A DNA stretch of 64,000 nucleotides from Butyrivibrio sp. INlla14 (GTDB lineage Bacteria > Bacillota > Clostridia > Lachnospirales > Lachnospiraceae), in NCBI RefSeq assembly GCF_900102515.1, contig NZ_FMVS01000004.1:171474-235473 (forward strand). Direction: 5' to 3'. A program made the position numbers and the translations under genes. Each line of letters begins with the position of its first letter. Position 1 is the stretch's first letter. The notes under the pieces are model-generated. The model saw nothing but the letters and a program-made list of their open reading frames with translations, was not told the origin of the DNA and did no database searches. Positions 63,024 through 64,000 of this stretch are shown in pieces.

Positions 63024-63650
63024 ATGGCAAAGGTTATTTTATTAAATGGAAGTCCAAAGACAAATGGATGCACGAAAGCTGCACTTGATGAGATGGTTAA
63101 GGTGTTTAATGAAGAAGGAATAGAGACAGAGATCATCCATGTTGGTAATAAGGATATCAGAGGATGTGTTTCCTGTGGCTACTGTGAGAACAATGGGAAA
63201 TGTGTAGTTAATGATCTGGTCAACGAGGTGGCTGCTAAGTTTGAAGAGGCAGATGGACTTGTTGTGGGAAGCCCTGTTTACTACGGCTCACCTAATGGCA
63301 CCATACTATCTTTTATGGACAGACTTTTTTACAGCACTTCATTCTCCAAGCATATGAAGGTTGGAGCGGCTGTGGTTAGCGCCAGAAGAGGTGGTAACAC
63401 AGCTAGCTTTGACGTATTGAATAAGTATTTCACAATAAGCGGAATGCCTGTGGCTTCCAGCACATATTGGAATCAGGTACATGGATTCACTGCTGAGGAT
63501 GTTAAGAAGGATCTTGAGGGACTTCAGACCATGAGAAACCTTGCCAGAAACATGTCATTTATGATCAAGGCATTCGCAGATGCAAAAGAGAAGTATGGCC
63601 TTCCTATAGTTGAAAGGGGCGCATTTACAAGTTTTCCGGATGGCAAATAA
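63024..63650 (+). CDS. Flavodoxin-fold NAD(P)H-dependent FMN reductase
   Basis: A 208-residue protein with the FMN phosphate loop LLNGSPKTNGCT at residues 6-17, a cysteine-rich CVSCGYCENNGKCV near residue 48 as in iron-sulfur-flavoprotein-like reductases, and GSPVYYGSPNGTILSFMDR. It should bind FMN and reduce quinones, nitro or azo compounds or act in electron transfer. The cysteines do not complete a clear ferredoxin motif. GGAGAGGAG precedes the ATG. It is the last gene before the rRNA promoter. Confidence 0.86.
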   Translation: MAKVILLNGSPKTNGCTKAALDEMVKVFNEEGIETEIIHVGNKDIRGCVSCGYCENNGKCVVNDLVNEVAAKFEEADGLVVGSPVYYGSPNGTILSFMDRLFYSTSFSKHMKVGAAVVSARRGGNTASFDVLNKYFTISGMPVASSTYWNQVHGFTAEDVKKDLEGLQTMRNLARNMSFMIKAFADAKEKYGLPIVERGAFTSFPDGK

Positions 63651-63678
63651 CGTCAAGAAAAAAATGTTAAAAAAGTTG

Positions 63679-63707
63679 TTGACACTAATATAGGCCAGTG
63701 ATATATT
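63679..63707 (+). promoter_or_regulatory. Strong rRNA-type promoter
   Basis: TTGACA (63679-63684), 17 bases, TATATT (63702-63707), with an A/T-rich tract upstream that could be an UP element. Both hexamers match sigma-A consensus almost exactly. The 63651-64000 region has no gene and fits a stable-RNA leader. Confidence 0.8.
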
Positions 63708-63854
63708 TATATACGTTGCTGCTGCGGACACGAAGCGACGCAAATGCAGCAATGGAGCGGATTCTAAGCTCCTGTACCTTGACAAATAAACAGTAATGCA
63801 ACCCTGAAAAGATTCCAAAAAGTATTGAGCAGGGCAAAAGATGAAATAAGCAAG

Positions 63855-63950
63855 TCGAGCAAGCTTGCTTGCAGAGAATTGATTATTTCAGCTTTTATTT
63901 TGCGAAAGCAAAAGCTTGGGAATTACGAAGTAATTCGCAAGACCGCTCGA
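63855..63950 (+). ncRNA. rRNA leader with 16S processing stem
   Basis: TCGAGC (63855-63860) pairs with GCTCGA (63945-63950), enclosing hairpins (AGCTTTTATTTTGC with GCAAAAGCTT; GAATTACGAAGTAATTC). Such stems flank the 16S gene for RNase III processing. The 16S sequence itself would begin beyond the window. Identification is from promoter strength and structure only. Confidence 0.6.
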
Positions 63951-64000
63951 TAGAGAATTTATTCAGAACAAAATTAGTAAATAACGGACAGAACAAAAAG

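Noticed and set aside
63779..63784. TTGACA as a second rRNA promoter
   Set aside because: No acceptable -10 sequence lies 16-18 bases downstream; it is more likely leader sequence.

Overview
The window looks like part of a secondary replicon (chromid or megaplasmid) of a low-GC, strictly anaerobic, fibre-degrading Lachnospiraceae bacterium, most like rumen Butyrivibrio/Pseudobutyrivibrio. This rests on gene families and style (polysaccharide enzymes, oxygen-independent ribonucleotide reductase, TTG/GTG starts behind strong Shine-Dalgarno sites), not on a database match. The first 600 bases are an iteron origin followed by a Rep_3-type initiator gene. The last 350 bases carry a textbook rRNA promoter and a folded rRNA leader that runs off the end. 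Origin, rRNA operon and core genes (pta, nrdD/nrdG) on one molecule match what is known of chromids such as BPc2 of B. proteoclasticus.

Layout: 1-3400 origin, initiator, DUF815 ATPase and a small zinc protein; 3540-6300 nickel module (hypA, larC, CobW-like GTPase); 6390-9620 two tandem PAS/GAF/GGDEF diguanylate cyclases; 9625-13265 frameshifted MATE transporter, pta, two small genes; 13481-15010 flotillin; 15240-19993 alpha-fucosidase and alpha-mannosidase; 20281-23441 a frame-broken surface protein, then a two-component system (23571-25670). 25851-39703 is a carbohydrate-use region: PHP hydrolase, AraC regulator, GH88/105 hydrolase, ROK kinase, a lyase-like protein, a five-gene Opp/Dpp-type ABC importer and nagB. 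The set suggests uptake and breakdown of unsaturated-uronate/amino-sugar oligosaccharides. 39723-44194 holds a serine hydrolase lipoprotein and a wall-anchored pullulanase; 44295-47977 nrdG, an nrdD fused to a glutaredoxin domain, and trxA, with NrdR-like boxes; 48233-52658 a methyltransferase, a FecBCD-type ABC importer and FmdE; 52719-54482 an exported FMN/FAD reductase.

The most interesting parts come next. At 54614-56631 an ECF sigma factor is translationally coupled to a membrane-anchored serpin that sits where an anti-sigma factor normally sits, which suggests a protease-sensing signalling switch. At 57902-58153, between a pectinesterase and a DUF4299 gene, is a tandem array of five 37-38 bp elements bounded by GTCTGC/GCAGAC inverted repeats, each separated by exactly 16 bp. 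A CIRCE-like operator stands before an alpha/beta hydrolase gene, and a fragment of a downstream gene is fused at that hydrolase's stop codon. The right end has small accessory genes (GNAT acetyltransferase, membrane proteins, flavodoxin-like reductase) before the rRNA leader.
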